Source: Asterias rubens (taxonomy: Eukaryota; Echinodermata; Asteroidea; Forcipulatida; Asteriidae). Taken from it: a DNA stretch of 64,000 bases. Every line of letters begins with the position of its first letter. Position 1 is the first letter of the stretch. A program made the translations under genes and the position numbers. The DNA lies in contig NC_047082.1 of NCBI RefSeq assembly GCF_902459465.1, positions 3,286,001-3,350,000 on the forward strand, read 5' to 3'. The notes under the pieces were generated by a model that saw only the letters and a program-made list of their open reading frames with translations, searched no databases and was not told the DNA's origin. Shown in pieces: positions 31,195 to 41,719 of the stretch.

Positions 31195-31707
31195 ATGGCC
31201 CTTTTCGAAACCTCAGCTTTTGGCTTTCGGCTTTGGAACGGCTTCAGGCTCCGTCCACTCGTCTGAAGTGCTGCCCTGAGTGTGTAGCCGAAGGCAAAAT
31301 GTATGCGCAGTTGTCAAAACAACAGCAGCGGGGCCAAGCTAGGGTTGATCTTGATAATGATATAATAAGGTTTATCACGAATAGCAAAATATCAAGAGGG
31401 GCGCTGTTGAACCCACACAAAGGTATGGGCGTTGCGTGCGCGAGTCGTATAAACTGCATAGAAACCGCCCGAATAGCAAAATATCAAGAGAGGGCGCTGT
31501 TGAACCCACACAAAGGTATGGGCGTTGCATGCGCAAGTCGTATAAACTGCATAGAGACCGCCCCATATTCCTTCCCACAATGCATTGCGTTTCTGAATCG
31601 CAATAAACCTTATAATAATACTTACTTACTTTCTAGGAACAACACTCAATGAGCCCATCCAAAGCTGAACTTCCTGAAGCCGTGTTTTCAAAAAGGGCCT
31701 TAGAAGC
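31195..31707. mobile_element. MITE family C copy with nested element and tandem duplication
   Basis: Ends ATGGCCCTTTTCGAAACC and TTTTCAAAAAGGGCCTTAG match the elements at 36811-36972 and 43479-43650. Inside is a second element (31361-31616) with inverted ends TATAATAAGGTTTAT and ATAAACCTTATAATA. That inner element holds a 92-bp tandem duplication (31378-31469 and 31470-31562) with only a few differences. Confidence 0.65.
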
Positions 31708-32145
31708 TGAGGGAGTTCAGCATGTTGAATCATGTTGGGGGCGTTGTCATGGTTGTTGTTGCTCATTTTAATTTATTTTGAAAATGAAATTTATTATTAA
31801 TTAAATTTATGTTAATAAGAAATAACTACTGAACTACAGCTGCGTCAAAATGTTACTGGACGTATCAAAGAGCAGATGGTTAAGTTTGTCAGGTTTGTGC
31901 TTTTTCACCTCTGCCACCGACCGATTGAAAATGAAGTGGTTCTGAATAACGTCCGGAAACTAGGCAACATATCAGGAGGTGACACGTTGCATGCAAAACA
32001 TGAATGATGAACGTGCGTGAAAAAAATGACTACAGACTAGTGCCATTTGTACTCATTATCCGTCCTAATTCATTGAAAAAATTCATGTATTCAAACAATT
32101 GTCTCATTAGTAGTGCATCTATACGATTCGATGATTAATACTTAC

Positions 32146-32260
32146 TTGAGAATGTGAGATTTTGCAGCTTGTTTTGGTTGCAGTTTGTAAGTCTCGCTTG
32201 GTTTTCGGAAAAACGTACGTCAACTGCGTTTGTGTGTTTGATGCTCCACACTCACTCCAC
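32146..32260 (-). other. Candidate 5' UTR exon of OST4
   Basis: On the minus strand this segment contains no ATG and ends at a strong donor, CTCAA|GTAAGTATT, at 32146. It is the best candidate for the non-coding first exon that the acceptor at 30145 requires. The upstream limit is a guess. A second possible exon end with GTAAGTAAG lies near 31635, so alternative first exons are possible. Confidence 0.35.
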
Positions 32261-32299
32261 TCAGTATTCTATAACTCGTTCTAACTAAACTAACCATAG

Positions 32300-33900
32300 T
32301 TATCGGTTTAGACTTTCGCTGTAATTCTCAATTATATTGATTCAAAAACAATTTCAAGCACAAAAAATTGTTAATTTAGGTATCAATTCAAAATTGAGAT
32401 GCACTTTCATTCATTGTTTATGTCATATAACTCATAATTTGTCATATAAACATAATTCTAGTCAACTTCCCATCTTCAACCCAGTTTACTGGGGTTTATA
32501 CACAACCAACGCTGAATATGCATGAGATTTAAAGAACAACGGAATATGTTGACCAATCAGAGCTCGTACTCAAAATGTTAATCAAGAATGGACGAATCAC
32601 AGCTCGTTCTGTCTCGGGAAACTCAAGACAAAGGGAAAGCTCGATGGTGGCGGGAGATTGGGAGAATTTCTTTGTGGGTAGAAACAGAGAAAACCCCGTG
32701 GCGCTACATGGGCTATTTTTACAACGTAAATACAATTACCGATATACACAAAACAGCACGTGGTTTGGTAAGATGTACACACACCGCGTGCACTCGTACC
32801 AAGGTTGGATGGTTTTGTGGGGGGCTAAACCACATGTGGAGGGAATCCCCTTAATTTCGTTGTTTTGATGCAGAAAATGGAGAGATTTTTCCACTTGCGG
32901 ACTGTATATTGGATTTACTCTTGCCGTGCATGAAGGATTTATCTCAAAATTATGTTTCGTTCCGGAGATATGAGGGGTATTCCGTGAAGAAATACTCGCT
33001 TGAATTACACCATGTTTGGAGCTTGTTGTGTTTGCACACAACTCCCGTTGGTAAACATGGTACGTGGATTTTAACCTGGTAATACAACTTTAGTATTTTC
33101 TATTTGGAGTGTTTTTGTCTGCAAGTATTTGCCTGTAATCACTGGATATGGATAAAAGTCTGGATTACAACTCTCAGCAATTTCGTCATTGCTAATTACC
33201 CAGTGGAATACATAAGAAGGAGCAACAATGAAACAATGGATGAGCAAACACGCCTTGGAATTATATAAGCTGCAATTTCTTCGCTAAAATCAACCTTTGG
33301 GAGATGTTTCGACTGGAACATAACAATGGATTTATTTATCTACAATAATGTGACGAAATAAAACAACTCGCAGGCCACTGGAAGAAGGCCACCATTAGTG
33401 CATACACAAGATAAGTTGCTATAATTATACAAAACAAAAACATTGCAAAATAAATTTTACATCATTGTTGAATTATACTTCTGGTTTGTACAACTGATAT
33501 TGTTTTGTCAACCTCTCTTGAAAGGTCGTCGCGACGACCTTCGAATATTTTCTAAGATCTTCGGGGGGATTTATTGTACATTTGAAGATGTACTATTGTT
33601 AATATTGCTGGTATAACCAGCGAGAGACAGACAGTGAACCGAACGTTAACACCATAACAAAAGAGGAAGGAAAATACCCTGGAAAAAGTCCACGACGATC
33701 CTGACAAAAAAAACCTGTAGTCTATCTATCCTGCAGAAAACTGAAAAAATTGGATAAACCATGAATTAAAATCTGTGGAAATTAAAGTAACCTTTTTGTG
33801 CGTACACCCACGTGCTTTTGTGTGCAACGCAAACGGAGTGTGCCCAGGGCAACGGAGTTGAAATCGAAAGGAACAGCCATTGTGTTGACGCACTCTTTGT
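32300..33900. other. Gene-free, compositionally balanced region
   Basis: Segment 32500-33060 is less AT-rich than its surroundings, with CCAATCAG at 32554 and several CpG words, and may be promoter or enhancer sequence. Overlapping short ORFs on both strands (88-101 codons) show no recognisable protein. A 20-bp perfect palindrome lies at 33522-33541. Confidence 0.35.
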
Positions 33901-33961
33901 TCACTTCCGGGTACCATCACAATAAAAGACGCTGAGGTTTACAACAACGAAAACCACCAAG

Positions 33962-33992
33962 ATGCACTCGTTCTACGACCACAAGAAATTAC
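33962..33992 (+). CDS. Possible first coding exon, unidentified gene
   Basis: An ATG in good context (ACCAAGATGC) opens MHSFYDHKKL and reaches a consensus donor, TTAC|GTGAGT, at 33992 (phase 1). About 60 bp upstream lies CACTTCCGGGT (an ETS-like CCGG core), as in many TATA-less promoters. If real, the gene runs rightward and its first intron covers much of the gene-poor right half. No second exon was recognised. The product is unknown. Confidence 0.35.
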
Positions 33993-34404
33993 GTGAGTTA
34001 TACCTTTTAATTTTGTATCTTCACAAGCAATTTTGTTCGTCTTAGTTTGTGAGTTTGGTTTAAAATAAATCATGGTGGGTAAGTTAGCACAATGGTTTCG
34101 TCACGCGTGCGCCGATCTATTGTTATCCACTTTAGGCGCCAATTTTTGCACTTACCCAATAAAAATATAATCATATAAATAATCCCCAATAAATTGCTGT
34201 TTAAAATTCATCTCTTGGACATTGAAGTTGGAATACTCTTCTTGAGGGGACATTTTCGGCTTATTCAACAATCAACATGGTTTGTTTTTAAGAATGTTGG
34301 TTTTTTCCCCCAGAATTATTATTATTATTTGTGGAGGAGGCGTATCCTTTGTCCCTCGCGTGGTTTTGTGTCGTCTGCTTCAGTACTTTTGTTTTCTATA
34401 AATC

Positions 34405-35075
34405 CAGTAAAACACAATTGTTTAGCATTTATGATTTACTTATAGTCTCGCATTGATTGATAATAATATAATTAAGGTAATGGTATAAAAAGGAGTCTTA
34501 ATTTCGATTTAGATACATTAGAAGGATTTATAACGGGGTTGTGTTTTAAAAGCAAAGCCCTATCGAGAACCAGGGATGTCCCCCATTGTTTGGGCAGTCT
34601 CGGAGCAGATGCTAGTGGCTCCCGCATGCAGGGGCTCCATGCTTGCTTTTGTTTTTATAAAAGCCATTATAACACAATTTCTAATCGTTTTTGATTTGCT
34701 TATAGTCTCGCATTGATTGGTAATAATATTTGAGGCTATGGTATAAAAGTGGTCTTAATTATTTTGATAGACACTTAAAGGACTTATAATAATAATAACA
34801 ATACTCTGTTTAGGCATATCACTGTTATCACAATACATACGGATACAATACATAAACAAAATACATTTAGTATAAAAATACATAAGCCTTAGTTTAAAAA
34901 ATATATAAAAATATGAAACCGAAAATTGGACAACAAGCAATGTTGGGGTTGTGTTTTAATGAATGCGAAGCATTGTGTCGATTATTGGGGATCTCCCCCA
35001 TTGTTTAGGCAGGGGGTCTGGAGCAGATGCTCTTGTTGCATCGAGGGGCTCTAACCTTGCTCCTAGCACGACACA
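34405..35075 (+). repeat. Diverged local duplications
   Basis: CTTATAGTCTCGCATTGATTG and GGTATAAAA with GTCTTAATT (each quoted in part) occur at about 34438-34510 and again at 34690-34760. GGGTTGTGTTTTAA with TCCCCCATTGTTT and GGAGCAGATGCT occur at 34536-34620 and again at 34946-35030. The region is a set of diverged tandem copies with an AT-rich insertion at 34785-34940. Confidence 0.6.
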
Positions 35076-35329
35076 CAAAAGACTAGACTGTGAATTGAGC
35101 GGGAAACACTTTGTTCCTCATTGTTCCTTTGTGCTAAATCTTTAAAATTTATCATCGATTTTGAGACAAAAAGAAAATCGTTTGATTTTTTTTAAGCGTT
35201 TATGTCTTTGATGGGAAGAACAAAAGAGGGCCCCTGGGACGTCTCACAAAGGAAACAGTTTTTTGGTAAAAGATTGTTGTTGATAAAATAAAATATTTGA
35301 ATAAATCAAAATTATAAAGCAAAAGTATT

Positions 35330-35515
35330 TTTTTTTTTTTTTTTTGTCAGTTGTTTGCCTGTAGTTGTGCTTGTCCCTTGTCCCTTGTCTTTTTGTTTTG
35401 ATGTATGAACAAGGGTCCCCATTTAGTGGGCCTGTGTGCCTGTTCGAGGTTTCCCTTTTGCACCGACGTCATTTTGTATGTACTGTGCATTGAAGGTAAT
35501 AAAGTAAGATAAAAT
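35330..35515 (+). repeat. Possible retroelement 3' end
   Basis: A 17-T run at 35329 is followed by CTTGTCCCTTGTCCCTTGTC and a segment ending TTGAAGGTAATAAAGTAAG. The look is that of a non-LTR element 3' UTR, but no coding sequence is attached. Confidence 0.3.
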
Positions 35516-35549
35516 AACATGATGATTTTTGGGGGTTGAACAAAGAATT

Positions 35550-35621
35550 GACTAGAGTGGGATTCGAACCAGTGACCTCCAGATTAATGTGTCGGCGCTC
35601 TACCAACTGAGCTATCTAGCC
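35550..35621 (-). mobile_element. tRNA-Asn-like SINE head (family S2)
   Basis: Read on the minus strand: acceptor stem GGCTAGA/TCTAGTC (one wobble), D arm GCTCAGTTGGTAGAGC and B box GGTTCGAATCC. The anticodon position reads ATT here and GTT in the copy at 36515. The anticodon and T stems contain mismatches and there are flanking family sequences, so a functional tRNA gene is unlikely. Confidence 0.6.
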
Positions 35622-35859
35622 CTATACTGGCGGTGTCCCTATATTTGTGGCAATATCTTTGTTTATTCATTTTTAAAAATAAAATGATAGTAACAAAACA
35701 ACAATAACAATTAATTTATCCTAATGAATTTAGTGTTCTTTGTAATGAATAAGCTTTTATTTATGTTTATATAAGACATTGGATATGCTTTGAAAAACAA
35801 ATCTTCAAACTTGAAGGAACACGTTGCCTGGGATCGGACGAGTTGGTCTATAAAAAGCA

Positions 35860-36150
35860 CTTGAAACCATTTTTTTTTAAAATGCATATGGTTGGAAAGA
35901 TGTTTTAAAAGTAGAATACAATAATCCACACAAACTTACCTGGAAATTGCGTGGTTTTCTTTTACTGTGCGAACTAACACGGTCGGCCATTTATGGGAGT
36001 CGAAAATTTGACTCCCATAAATGGCCGACCGTGTTAGTCGACGAGGTATAAGGAAAACCGTGCAATTTCGAGGCATGTTTGTGTGGATCATTGTATTCTA
36101 CTTTTACATCATCTTTCTACCCAATATGCAATTTATAACAAACGTGTTCC
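35860..36150. repeat. Inverted duplication of an ATG-containing segment
   Basis: A 29-bp perfect inverted repeat (35973-36001 and 36010-36038) has an 8-nt loop. Similarity continues outward on both sides for about 110 bp, through GTGTGGAT and ATTGTATTCTACTTTTA to ATATGCA. Both arms start with ATGGCCGACCGTGTTAGT reading outward. Confidence 0.8.
35940..35990 (-). CDS. Possible 17-codon first exon within an inverted duplication
   Basis: On the minus strand ATG opens MADRVSSHSKRKPRNFQ, exactly 17 codons, ending on a perfect donor CAG|GTAAGT at 35940 (phase 0). A divergent copy of the same stretch lies on the plus strand from 36021, separated by a 29-bp perfect inverted repeat; that copy has lost the donor. 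It may be a genuine first exon of an unrecognised gene or part of a foldback element. Confidence 0.3.
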
Positions 36151-36514
36151 TTGTTCCTTGCAACTTGTTCCTTTTAAGTGCAGGACTTCTTGCTGAGATC
36201 TGACTTTAAAGGGCATAATTATTAAACAAAAATCTCGATATGTTGCTTTATTATCCTGTTCATTTCCCCTTTAGCGCATTTAATTTTATTTTATTGGTTA
36301 ATAACACATAATGTAACTCACAACACAAATTGATCTTAGTATGATATCATTATGGTCATTCAATTCATTTCAAATCATTTAAACACTTTTTTGTCATAGA
36401 TTAAAGATTTACAAAAGATAAGACAGCTACACAATAAAAACAGTTTAAAATCCAAACATAGAGCATTATCTATCGTCACAATAAAAAAAAAATTTTTTGT
36501 GTTGAATAAAGAAT

Positions 36515-36576
36515 TGACTAAAGTGGGATAACTTCGGATTAACGTGCCGGCGCTCTACCAACTGAACTATCTAGCC
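36515..36576 (-). mobile_element. tRNA-Asn-like SINE head (family S2), second copy
   Basis: Same order as the copy at 35550 but with the B box deleted. The anticodon position reads GTT (ACGTTAA loop). Both copies continue into CAATATCTTTGTT upstream, showing a shared family sequence beyond the tRNA part. Confidence 0.55.
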
Positions 36577-36810
36577 CTATTTTGTCAATATCTTTGTTAA
36601 ATATACACAAATAATTGCAAACAATGAAATGAAGGAGCTTTCAAAAGTGCACCCTTAGGTCTTAATATTATATGTCTATACAGAGAAGATGAGGTCGAAA
36701 TATCAGTTTGATGTTGGAGTATAGGGGGAAAACCCACAACCACAGAGACTGAAATCCAAAATCAAGTTTGGTTCAAACTGGTCAAAAGAGGGCGCACGGG
36801 AAGAAACCAC

Positions 36811-36972
36811 TTAGGCCCTTTTCTCTACTCTGGATTCGGCTCAGGCGAGCTTGGCCGCGCGGTTGTTTTGACAATTGCGCGTGCTTTGCGTATACGCGCC
36901 CAGGGTTTCAGACGAGAGAACGGAGCCTCAAGCCGAATCCAAAGCCGAAGCCGGGGTTTCGAAAGGGCATAA
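36811..36972. mobile_element. MITE family C
   Basis: Ends TTAGGCCCTTTTCTC and GGTTTCGAAAGGGCATAA; interior GCCGAATCCAAAGCCGAAGC and TTGTTTTGACAATTGCG. Unusually CpG-rich for this window. Confidence 0.65.
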
Positions 36973-37739
36973 GCCAAGTTGAAATGCACATAGTTATTAA
37001 GTTAAACTAAACATATATGTTTAATATGTTTATCATCTAAGACAAAGATGGAAATAATCTACGGCCTGAATTTATTTTCGTCTCCATTCTGCGAAAATAA
37101 TTACGAACGGTGAGGGGCGATTTACATGACTTTAAAAACATCTCGCTGTTCAAACGCATACTATTATACAAAGTACAAGTTCGACACCATTTTGAAAAAG
37201 AACTCTACATTTTTTGCAATCGTCTGGGTTTTTACCAAGAAACACAGCAGTCGGGAATGGGCGTTATGTGGTCTAAAAGTAGGTCAGCCCGATTATTCAA
37301 ATTCTGAAATAATTGCCACTATGAGATGGATGCTAGTCTATTCTGAACCATTACACCCAATCACTGTGTCTTAGGACAGGATCCCAATCTGTATTAATTT
37401 GAAAACAAATATATCAAGTAATAAACCAGAGAGGAACGTGACTGGTAGAGTGCTGGTTCAAGTCACACTCCAGTAAATTTGCTTTTGTTCAAACCCAAAC
37501 AATTTTGGAAAAAATAATAATAATAATAATATAGGCCTTTACATCTTATTCTTGCATGTCGGCTTTTATAATACCCTTTGTAGAATTGCCTATCATGAAG
37601 TGTTATCCCAACTTTTGTGTGTGTGGACACCAGGCCTAATAGACCCATTGTTTCATTTCACTTTCCATGCATAGACCATCCCTTCCCACCATGACCATAT
37701 TTTCAAATTATTCTTCAATGCGCCAGTGTTATTTTTACA

Positions 37740-37890
37740 AAATGAGAAATTTGCTGTTGCAAACTGCTTAGGCCTTGGTCCTTTCTCTATGGGCCTATCG
37801 ACCAAAAGGACCTCAGGTATAAATGCAACAAATTGATAATGGCCTGACGTCTCGACCCTAGCAGAGTCTTTCTTGTGAGGCACTTATTTG
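37740..37890. repeat. Dispersed repeat (TATAAATGCAA family), copy
   Basis: GGTATAAATGCAACAAATTG and CTCGACCCTAGCAGAGTC align with the copy at 18810-18930. Confidence 0.5.
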
Positions 37891-38379
37891 TACAAGTATT
37901 CCCCATGCAGGGCCAAACGAGCGACCTACCAGACAACAAACAATTCAAACACAATTGTACCGTAAAAAACAGAACGGCAGTAGGCATTACAAATACCATC
38001 CTTTTTTAAGGTACTGGTTATAACTCGTTTTTACAGTTTTCCAACTTCAAAAATCATAGAATATTCAAGTAGTTGAGTTTGATCATCGTTAAAGCGATAT
38101 ACCGCCCTCAACTTTGGGAAATACACAAAATAATAACATACACGGAAAGGTAGGTCCACACGGTATGCACTGGTGGAAAGGCAAGCATTTTGGTAATGTT
38201 CTTTATGTTTTTGTATTTAATTATCAGAAAACTGCAAAAATAAAGGGTAATAGCAACGCTTGGACTTGTATATAATCCTATTGAAAAAGTATCCTAGAGT
38301 TCCATTGTTTTGTATCAATTGTCAGCAGTGTCCGTACAATAATGACCGTTAGTATGCGTTCATTCACTGTACAAGTACT

Positions 38380-38575
38380 ATTACCAGTAGAGGGCGTCAT
38401 TTTGGACACCGTTAAATTTGACATCGCTACACGAGGGCGCTATATATAGCACCGTGAATGGTCGATTTTAATTGGTCTAGAATTCTGACGTCACACCTAC
38501 TGCGGAAGTACATGTTGTACAGGTGTCTATTTAGCAGACGATAAGTAAATAACGAAAAAGAAGGTAGGTACTTTT
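38380..38575 (+). promoter_or_regulatory. Possible promoter-like segment
   Basis: GCGCTATATATAGCACC (TATA-like) is followed about 50 bp later by TGACGTCA and then, at about 38568, by an AAGAAG|GTAGGTAC donor-like word. The combination could mark a non-coding first exon on the plus strand. No coding exon supports it. Confidence 0.2.
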
Positions 38576-38887
38576 GTTTTCTTTCTTAAATAACTTCAAT
38601 TGTATTGCCTGCAAGTTACAATAAAAAGACAGTTTATCCGTTCCAAAAATTGTAAAGGCTTAATGGATGGTGTTTTGAATGGAATTTGTCATGCTCAACA
38701 TGTGAAGAAAATGACGAGGGGAAAGTGAAGTTGAAACACAAATTCTTTTTTACAAGTTTAGGGTCGTCGTTGACAGTTGCACATGTCATGTGTGCATTAT
38801 GTAAACTGTCGCAACCAGTTCTCTTCTGAAAAATGAAAAGAAAAAAGATAACTCTTGCCATGTTGTGTTGAGGTTTATTTGAGGGAT

Positions 38888-39009
38888 AACTTTCCGTATG
38901 GCGCCACCACTTTTTCACTCATTTTTAGAAAAAGGGATATCTCATTGAGGTAAATTAGATACTACATTATTTCATATCGAATGAAAAAGTGGTGGCGCCA
39001 TACGGAAAC
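38888..39009. mobile_element. Foldback MITE (TTTCCGTATGGCGCC ends)
   Basis: TTTCCGTATGGCGCCACCAC through TTTTTCA at the left is exactly inverted at the right, with a spacer of about 60 bp. Total length about 122 bp. Confidence 0.75.
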
Positions 39010-39065
39010 TTTTCCAATAAAAAAACCTTACTACCATGGGTTTGGCTGATACCTGAACCCTTACA

Positions 39066-39482
39066 CGTAGGGCTTTTTCCACACCTCAGCTTAAGGCTCT
39101 CGCTCTGGGCTCCATTGAATACGGTCATGACGGTGCACAATGCACACTACTCAGATAGATGGGGCCCAACCAAGCACCAAGCCGGAGTCTTAACCCAATG
39201 CCCTGACCTTAGTTAGCCCAAGCTCATGGAGCCTTGACCAAAGCTGTAGCCTGAAGCGTGGTTCATACTTCCTTCCGAATGAGAAAGCGAAGCAAATTTT
39301 GACGTCTCAATTTGCAATGAATAATTTACAACAGTTGAACTGTGTTCAACTCCTGCGAAAGATTGGCTTCGAAAACAGCCATGTGACATCGAAAAAACAT
39401 TCGTTCACAGGAAGTAAAAACCAGGCTTTATTCCAAGCTGGAGCCTTAGCCCAGGCCCAGTTTTGGAAAGGGCTGTGACCCA
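39066..39482. mobile_element. Family C-like element with a family D MITE nested inside
   Basis: The outer parts carry TAGGGCTTTTTCCACACCTC and GCCCAGTTTTGGAAAGGGC. Between them 39250-39432 is a family D copy with ends GCGTGGTTCATACTTCCTTC and AAAACCAGGCTTTA. Confidence 0.5.
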
Positions 39483-39484
39483 GA

Positions 39485-41400
39485 CCAGTATGTAGTATGA
39501 CCAGTCACTTAAAGTAAAGGAAAACTAAAACAAACATGTACTTACCTAGGTATAATCTTGTGCCACCTTGAGCAAGTTTAATCGATTTGACACTAGGTGG
39601 TTTTAGTACCATCCTTACATTTTTGCAATTTACGCCCAAGATAAAAAACTGTTAACAACAACTCTCCGATACAGTTTCTATCGGTCTTAGTTTGAATTAC
39701 AATTCTGCAACAAAGTTGTGTCTCTTGTAAACATACTCCGCGCAAAAATATATCTCGGTGTCCATTGAATTTATGTGTACAAGCAAGATGCGACCGTGAA
39801 AGGACTGGCTGATTTATTGAGAGGTCGGAAATTAGAGTATGGACAATGAACAGTTTAATAACAGAAGTACGCTTTTTCTGCTTGGTCTTGGTCTTGTATT
39901 TTATTCACTATTAATTTACCAGCAACATTGGTGGCAATGAAGTTGAGCCTCATCAAACTCAAAGATATAGAGCACTATTTATTGTTGGAATGTGAAGTAC
40001 TCTGGTATATATGTAGCCATTTTGGCAAGCAAATGCATTGCTGGCAATGGTCATTGTCTGCACTGATCTATTATTGCATCAAAAGAGTTGCTTGCATATT
40101 TCACATTTCATATTTTAAGCCTATTCCCCTCTAGTGCTTTGCACTTTTTAGTAATCTTTGAGCCTGATATACACAATGCAGTGTAAAGGACACACATGGC
40201 AATGTATGGAAGGTTGGTCCAAGTCTTAACAGTAGAGGGCGGTATACCATGTCACCATTAATATTCTCTATCAATGAAATCAACTTGGTTCTGATTGCTT
40301 CTTTCAAGCATAATGCTTAACAAGTTGGGGTTTTTTGCCCAAAGCTAAATTTTTAAAATAATTGTTCCAGATCTGGCTAAAATAGTTTTAAAGTTGTTTA
40401 CAATATTTACTTTCAAACTAATTACAAGCAATTCAACTTCAGAGTTATTAAACAAAAAGTAAAGAAAAATCCTGAAACTTGCAAGCAAATCCCAAGGCAA
40501 CCAGACTTTGTGAAATCTAGTCTTGTTCCTTTAAGTTACTGAAGCAGTTATTGTTACTGGGTAAAGGGAATCCAACAAATATGGTCGCACCATTATAAAA
40601 AAGCAAGACGTATGTTAAAAAGATAATTATTCGACTGGGAAACATTCAATTTAACACATAACCCAGCTGTGTGTCAATCAGCATGCTGTGGTACATGATT
40701 ATGTCATTGAAAGTAGATAGCGATATGGTTTTACATTATTTACCGGTGTGAAACTATAAAGTACTTTCACCCGAAAACCAAGTGAATAATCGTTTTACTC
40801 AATAAGGACAGATGTTGCTCAAAATATTATTTGAAACAACATTTTTGTTGTTAGGGCAATTGCACACATAACAACAGAGAGTCCAGAGTGTTTATTTATC
40901 CCCTTGAATGATAATGTTGTTAAACGCTGTACAGCAATGTCTGTAGCTTTGGCTTGCAATGTTTTGAACTTTTTTTACTTTATATAAAATTCACAAAAAT
41001 GTTCAGGATAAAACTAAAATGTCCTAGGTTGCACAGTAGATCTTTTAAAACGAAGATTGAACACCAAGTAGACAACATCTTGAAGACCTTTTTTCAGAAT
41101 GCTGGAAGTCAGAATGCTGGAATTTGGGTCCAGAATGCTCCACAGTTGTGAACAAACTTGGATAAGGAAAACAAAACTCCTACTCCGAGTATAACGAATA
41201 GTACTGATCGTTTTTATAAGGTTCATTGTAGTACATTTTTGTAAGAATGTCTCATATTTTTTTAATGTTTAATTCAAATTTAGAATTTGCTGTCCTTGCT
41301 CATCTGTGTTGCATGACTCTTGTCGGTGTAGCTTTCAGTCTCGACTCGACTGGGATAAAGGTATGTTGTTTACATCCATTTGATCTGCCTTTAAAACGTT
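39485..41400. other. AT-rich gene-free stretch
   Basis: No gene, tRNA or complete repeat recognised. An AGTAGAGGGCGGTATACC word lies at 40229. Short ORFs are consistent with chance. Confidence 0.4.
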
Positions 41401-41418
41401 CATATCTGTATATAATTC

Positions 41419-41463
41419 AAGTAATCCACAATGGAAACAGTTTCCATTGTGGTTGATTACTTG
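41419..41463. repeat. Short inverted repeat
   Basis: CAAGTAATCCACAATGGAAA is mirrored by TTTCCATTGTGGTTGATTAC with a 2-nt centre and one small bulge. Confidence 0.75.
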
Positions 41464-41512
41464 ATATTTGAAATAAAAAAGTTGCATCCCCTTAAGGTGA
41501 TCGATCAATACT

Positions 41513-41714
41513 AAATGATCAGTTACCATTACATAGGTAAAAACGAAACTTTGTTATTTTCCCTGTTTTGCTGAAAATGTGGTTTCGATAGTACTTTTAA
41601 AGAGATAGATTTGAAATGATCAGTTACCATTACATAGGTAAAAACGAAACTTTGTTATTTTCCCTGTTTTGCTGAAAATGTGGTTTCGATAGTACTTTTA
41701 AAGAGATAGATTTG
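41513..41714 (+). repeat. Identical 101-bp tandem duplication
   Basis: Two units, 41513-41613 and 41614-41714, are identical base for base as far as can be read, including GTGGTTTCGATAGTAC. Both the exactness and the absence of further units suggest a very recent duplication or an assembly artefact. Confidence 0.9.
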
Positions 41715-41719
41715 AAATA

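Noticed and set aside
32575..32868. Overlapping ORFs of 88-101 codons on both strands
   Set aside because: No similarity to a known protein and open frames on both strands; more likely a balanced-composition regulatory region.
35550..35621. Functional tRNA-Asn gene
   Set aside because: Acceptor and D stems pair, but anticodon and T stems do not. A sister copy at 36515 shares the flanks.
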